Under the pieces are notes generated by a model. The model ran no database searches. It saw only the letters and a list, made by a program, of their open reading frames with translations, and was not told where the DNA came from. Positions 60,938-64,000 of a stretch of 64,000 nucleotides of DNA are shown here, in pieces; the first letter of the stretch is position 1; every line of letters starts with the position of its first letter. The DNA lies in contig NZ_BMKU01000001.1 in assembly GCF_014644495.1 (NCBI RefSeq), forward strand, positions 496,001-560,000. The letters run 5' to 3'. This DNA comes from Pseudarthrobacter polychromogenes (lineage in GTDB: Bacteria; Actinomycetota; Actinomycetes; Actinomycetales; Micrococcaceae). Made by a program: the position numbers and the translations under genes.

Positions 60938-62473
60938 TCAGCGCAGGACGCGCAGGGCCTGGCCCACGATGTCGAACAGGTCGGTGTTGTCCACGCTGCC
61001 CTGCAGCTGTTCCGCACCCGGCCCGTAGGCGTATATGGGCACGTCGGCGCCCGTGTGGTTTCCCGAGGCGTAGGACAGCCAAAGGCTGGCTTCCTTGGAA
61101 CCGTCCTTGACGTCGGAGGGGTCATTGGGGGTCCGGAAGGTGGCCGGGCCGAAGTTCTTCGGATCCTCTGAACCTTCGCCGTTGATGATTCCGGTCGAGC
61201 GCTCCTCGTCTTTGAAGTTTCCGCCATTCCGGGTCGGGGTGGAACTGTTGGCGCTGTTCCCGAAATCGACGTTCGGTGGGGGCCCGGCTGCTTCCGCGTT
61301 CGTGAAGGAGCCCTTTTCAATAATGTTGAAACCACCCGTTTCGTGGTCTGCGGTCACAATAACCAGGGTGTTGCCGTCCCTTTTCGCGAAGTCCAGGGCA
61401 GCGGCAACGGCGTCGTCGAAGGCTTTGACTTCATCCAGTGTCTGGGCCGCGTCATTGTCGTGGGAGCGCTTGTCGATCAGGGCACCTTCAACCTGCAGGT
61501 AGAAACCCTTGCCGTTACTCTGGTCCTGGTTCAGCAGTTCGATGGCCTTCTGGGTCATCTCCTGCAGGGACGGCTCCTCCGCCTGGGGTTTGTCGGGGTT
61601 GTCCTTCTTGGCCTTTTCAAGGGTCAGGTTTCCGGTGTTGAACAGTCCAAAAACCTTTTCACCCGAGGCCCCGTTCAGGTCGGCGCGTGTGGCGGGGATC
61701 CGGCTCGACACAGATCCCAGGATCGAGTAGCCCTGCTCCTTCAACGCGCTTTCATCCTTGGCGTCAAACCGGGCCATGCCACCGCCGAAAATGACGTCGG
61801 CGGTGCCATTGCGGGCGATCTGGTCCGCGATCGGGGTGACCCGGACATCGCTGGTGGGCAACTTGTCGCCGGTGACATCGGTGTCCTGGCAAGCATCGGC
61901 GGAGTAGTCCGGTCCCTGGCAGCCGCGGGCGAGGACGTGGCTCATCTGCCCGGCGGGCGTTGCATCGGTCACTTCGGCAGTGGAAACGTTGCCTGTGCGG
62001 TAGCCGGCCTGTTTGGCCAACTCCATGATGGTCGGCACCACAACACCCTTGGCGTCCACGCCGATGGCAGTGTTATACGTTTTCACCCCCGAGGCGAAGG
62101 CTGTGGCCGCAGCCGGGGACGCGGTGACCAGCTCCGGCACGAAGCCGGCCTGCCCGGGCTGGCCGGAGTTCTTCTCCACGGAATAGGTGCTGACCGAACC
62201 GTGGGACGGGAGGCTTTCCATTACCAGCCTGCCCTCGGCACCGTAGTAGCGCTCCCTGGCCGCCGTGACATGGGAGCGGCCCATCCCGTCGCCCAGCAGG
62301 TAGATGACATTCTTCGCCGGCGATTGAAGGGCTGCGGGCGCCGGCCTGGTGGCAGTGAACACCGCGTACGCCACCAGCGAGATCGCCAAGACCGCGCCAA
62401 GGACGATCCACACGATCCCGCGTATCTTCCTCGGAGTGCCATCGGACATGAGTGCGGCCGGAACGTATCTCAT
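60938..62473 (-). CDS. Alkaline phosphatase family protein, membrane-anchored
   Basis: This 511-residue PhoA-type phosphatase has a single N-terminal membrane anchor (residues 19-40). Metal-site motifs are NVIYLLGDGMG (Asp62), EGALIDKRSHDND and VTADHETGG, and a final His in SGNHTGAD. The phosphoserine nucleophile lies in VTASPAAATAF (Ser119), but the usual Asp before it is Ala and the residue after it is Pro, so catalysis may be altered. The ATG at 62473 has AAGGA 8 nt away; an in-frame ATG at 62518 would add 15 residues. It diverges from a multicopper oxidase gene. Confidence 0.9.
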   Translation of the reverse strand: MRYVPAALMSDGTPRKIRGIVWIVLGAVLAISLVAYAVFTATRPAPAALQSPAKNVIYLLGDGMGRSHVTAARERYYGAEGRLVMESLPSHGSVSTYSVEKNSGQPGQAGFVPELVTASPAAATAFASGVKTYNTAIGVDAKGVVVPTIMELAKQAGYRTGNVSTAEVTDATPAGQMSHVLARGCQGPDYSADACQDTDVTGDKLPTSDVRVTPIADQIARNGTADVIFGGGMARFDAKDESALKEQGYSILGSVSSRIPATRADLNGASGEKVFGLFNTGNLTLEKAKKDNPDKPQAEEPSLQEMTQKAIELLNQDQSNGKGFYLQVEGALIDKRSHDNDAAQTLDEVKAFDDAVAAALDFAKRDGNTLVIVTADHETGGFNIIEKGSFTNAEAAGPPPNVDFGNSANSSTPTRNGGNFKDEERSTGIINGEGSEDPKNFGPATFRTPNDPSDVKDGSKEASLWLSYASGNHTGADVPIYAYGPGAEQLQGSVDNTDLFDIVGQALRVLR

Positions 62474-62840
62474 CAGCGGGTCCTTTCCCAGCCGGGGGCG
62501 GAAGTAGAAATCGGCCATGCCTGCGGTGAGAGAAGGCGGGTTCGTTCCGGGCCCGGGATACACACACCGGGTGCGGGACGAAACTGCTGGCGGATGGCTT
62601 CTTGGTTTCTCCTTCCAGCAGGCGCATCGTCGGTTACCAAAGAATCCCCCCCCTAGACGAGCTTGTAAGACCACCATAGGAAGCAGTGACGGCGGAAGGA
62701 AGGAAACGTTTCCATCCTTCCGATTTCTTCAGCCAATCTTGAGGTGCCGTGAACCGGGCCCAACGGCCCTGTTCCAGACCCGCACCGGACTCGTACGGTC
62801 AATCAAGGGGGACTCATCTTTCGAGCGAAAAGAGTCTGCG
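62474..62840. other. 367-bp divergent intergenic region
   Basis: This is the longest gap in the window. It lies between the minus-strand phosphatase and the plus-strand multicopper oxidase. Apart from the LacI-type palindrome at 62693-62722 and an inverted repeat GGGCCCAACGGCCC-like patch near 62757-62772, no gene or RNA is evident. Confidence 0.7.
62693..62722. promoter_or_regulatory. LacI-type operator palindrome
   Basis: The 30-bp sequence centred on GGAAACGTTTCC is an inverted repeat at 14 of 15 positions, with a central CG dinucleotide. That core is the classical form of LacI/GalR-family operators. It lies 220 bp before the phosphatase start and 119 bp before the oxidase start. No LacI-family gene is in the window. 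The palindrome is seen directly; the regulator family is inference. Confidence 0.65.
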
Positions 62841-64000
62841 ATGTATCTAACCCGACGCCAGTTGTTGCAGGCCGGTGCAGTCGCCGGCGCCGGCATCCTG
62901 GTCCACCCGGATGCCGCCCTGGCTGCCCGCACACTTGCCCGGCAGGCCGGTCCCCTGACGATGTTCTCCGAGCAACTGCCCACGCTGGCCGAACTAGGGG
63001 TCCTCGATATGCGGGCGGGCGGCCAGACCGAACTATCCATGCTCAACGCCGAGCACAACTTCCATAGCCAGCTTGACCCCACGGACACGTTCGCCTACCG
63101 GGCTGCCGGCGCGTCACAAACGTACCTCGGGCCCGTCATCGTCGCCCAACGCGGCACCCCGTTCGCCCTCACTGTGCACAACCAGCTGGGAGAGCACCCG
63201 CTGGCATTCGCCGTCGACAATGAGCTGGTGCCGCCCGGCAGCGACGACGCCAACGCCCCGCGCACCTCGACCCACCTGCATGGCGGCAACACCAGGCCAG
63301 GGTCCGACGGCGGCCCGGAACAGGTCTTTTCCCCCGGCAGCTCCTACACCTACCATTACGACAACAACCAGGATGCCGCCGGGCTCTGGTACCACGACCA
63401 TGCGCTGGGCATCACCCGCCTTAACGTCTACGCCGGGCTGGCCGGCGGCTACCTCATTCGGGACACCCCGGGGCCGTCCGGGACCGGAATAGACACCGGA
63501 GACGGAACCCACCTCCCGCCGCCCCCATACGAGGTGCCCCTGGTCATCCAGGACCGGATGTTCAATCCCGATGGATCCTTCGCCTACCCTCCCAATCCGG
63601 AGCTGACAACCAGCGACGGCACCCCACGGCCCTGGGCGCCGGAGTTTTTCGGGGATGTGGCAACGGTCAACGGAAAATGCTGGCCGAACCTGGACGTGGA
63701 CCGGGGAAAGTACCGGTTCCGCGTGTACAACGGGTCCAACGCAAGGTTCTACAACCTCAAGTTCGTGGCGGGCGGAAACGCGCTCGCGTTCGCCCAGATC
63801 GGCACGGACGGGGGTCTCCTCGACGCCCCGGCAAAGCTCAACAAACTGGTCCTGGGCCCGGGCGAGCGGGCAGACCTTGTGGTGGACTTTGCCGGCCTGT
63901 CCGCCGGATCCAAGGTGGTCCTGGGCAACAATGCCCCCACCCCCTATCCGGACGGCCCGGTCTCGGCGAAGCAAGGCGGGGTTCCCCTCCGCGAAATCAT
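62841..64000 (+). CDS. Tat-exported multicopper oxidase (partial, runs off the right edge)
   Basis: About 386 residues are visible. The protein starts MYLTRRQLLQAGAVAGAG, a twin-arginine signal with Arg5-Arg6, and continues into cupredoxin domain 1 with the type 2/3 copper motifs STHLHGGNT and WYHDHALGITRLN. Domain 2 follows (VATVNGKCWPNLDVDRGKYR and LNKLVLGPGERADLVVDF). This layout is that of CotA/bilirubin-oxidase/phenoxazinone-synthase-type enzymes that oxidise phenols or metals with oxygen. The C-terminal HxH and HCHxxxHxxxxM motifs lie beyond the window. The divergent LacI-type palindrome may control it. Confidence 0.9.
   Translation, partial: MYLTRRQLLQAGAVAGAGILVHPDAALAARTLARQAGPLTMFSEQLPTLAELGVLDMRAGGQTELSMLNAEHNFHSQLDPTDTFAYRAAGASQTYLGPVIVAQRGTPFALTVHNQLGEHPLAFAVDNELVPPGSDDANAPRTSTHLHGGNTRPGSDGGPEQVFSPGSSYTYHYDNNQDAAGLWYHDHALGITRLNVYAGLAGGYLIRDTPGPSGTGIDTGDGTHLPPPPYEVPLVIQDRMFNPDGSFAYPPNPELTTSDGTPRPWAPEFFGDVATVNGKCWPNLDVDRGKYRFRVYNGSNARFYNLKFVAGGNALAFAQIGTDGGLLDAPAKLNKLVLGPGERADLVVDFAGLSAGSKVVLGNNAPTPYPDGPVSAKQGGVPLREI

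Overview
The window is about 64 kb of high-GC actinobacterial chromosome, most likely Arthrobacter/Pseudarthrobacter or a close relative in the Micrococcaceae. This rests on a Pup-proteasome locus, a mycothiol-pathway ligase (MshC), small actinobacterial families (DUF4193, DUF3099, DUF5703), GTG and TTG starts, and many genes that appear to be transcribed without a leader. No insertion sequence, prophage, CRISPR array or rRNA operon was seen. It reads as a stretch of core chromosome with some niche genes, not as a genomic island.

Layout from left to right. (1) 1-6.4 kb: minus-strand Pup-proteasome operon, transcribed trmI, arc/mpa, dop, pup, prcB, prcA; prcA runs off the left edge. (2) 6.5-14.3 kb: M50 site-2 protease with CBS domains, HAD phosphatase, PAC2 protein, mshC, uppP, aldo/keto reductase, two small actinobacterial proteins, acyl-CoA dehydrogenase. 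(3) 14.3-19.7 kb: M20 peptidase, tRNA-Leu(GAG) with terminator, metallophosphoesterase lipoprotein, two overlapping GT9 glycosyltransferases. (4) 19.9-24.6 kb: DUF4193, M50-like membrane protease behind a possible 12-codon leader ORF, Xi-class GST-like reductase, beta-lactamase-fold hydrolase, FUSC-like membrane protein. (5) 24.6-31.2 kb: a fatty-acid module (MaoC hydratase, FabG4-like reductase, thiolase) divergent from a TetR regulator and an acyl-CoA oxidase, with a 33-bp near-palindrome between the divergent units. (6) 31.2-37.8 kb: glycogen genes glgA and glgC, a zinc-ribbon SDR, an FMN-binding-fold protein, a lipoprotein, and an ECF sigma factor with a membrane partner. (7) 37.9-41.3 kb: transglutaminase, alpha-E and circularly permuted ATP-grasp genes, a conserved but biochemically obscure module. 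(8) 41.4-54.9 kb: YeiH-like exporter, pepN, a domain-permuted lipoate ligase, rpmE2, a SpoU methyltransferase, TSUP permease, ABC ATPase, map, serB, two SDRs, DUF3099, SURF1 and YbaK. (9) 55-64 kb: ABC-F protein, alpha/beta hydrolase, DUF2993 protein, then a secreted group (Tat beta-helix protein, exported protein, membrane-anchored alkaline phosphatase) divergent from a Tat multicopper oxidase that runs off the right edge. A LacI-type palindrome lies in that divergent region.

The genes work as several separate housekeeping sets: tagged protein turnover, thiol and envelope precursor metabolism, beta-oxidation with local repression, glycogen storage, and extracellular hydrolysis or phosphate release. 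The strongest regulatory reading is a -10-like hexamer of the form TAnnnT placed exactly 6-7 nt before the start codon of about sixteen genes, which predicts leaderless mRNAs and fixes several start codons. The least understood functional unit is the transglutaminase/alpha-E/ATP-grasp trio.
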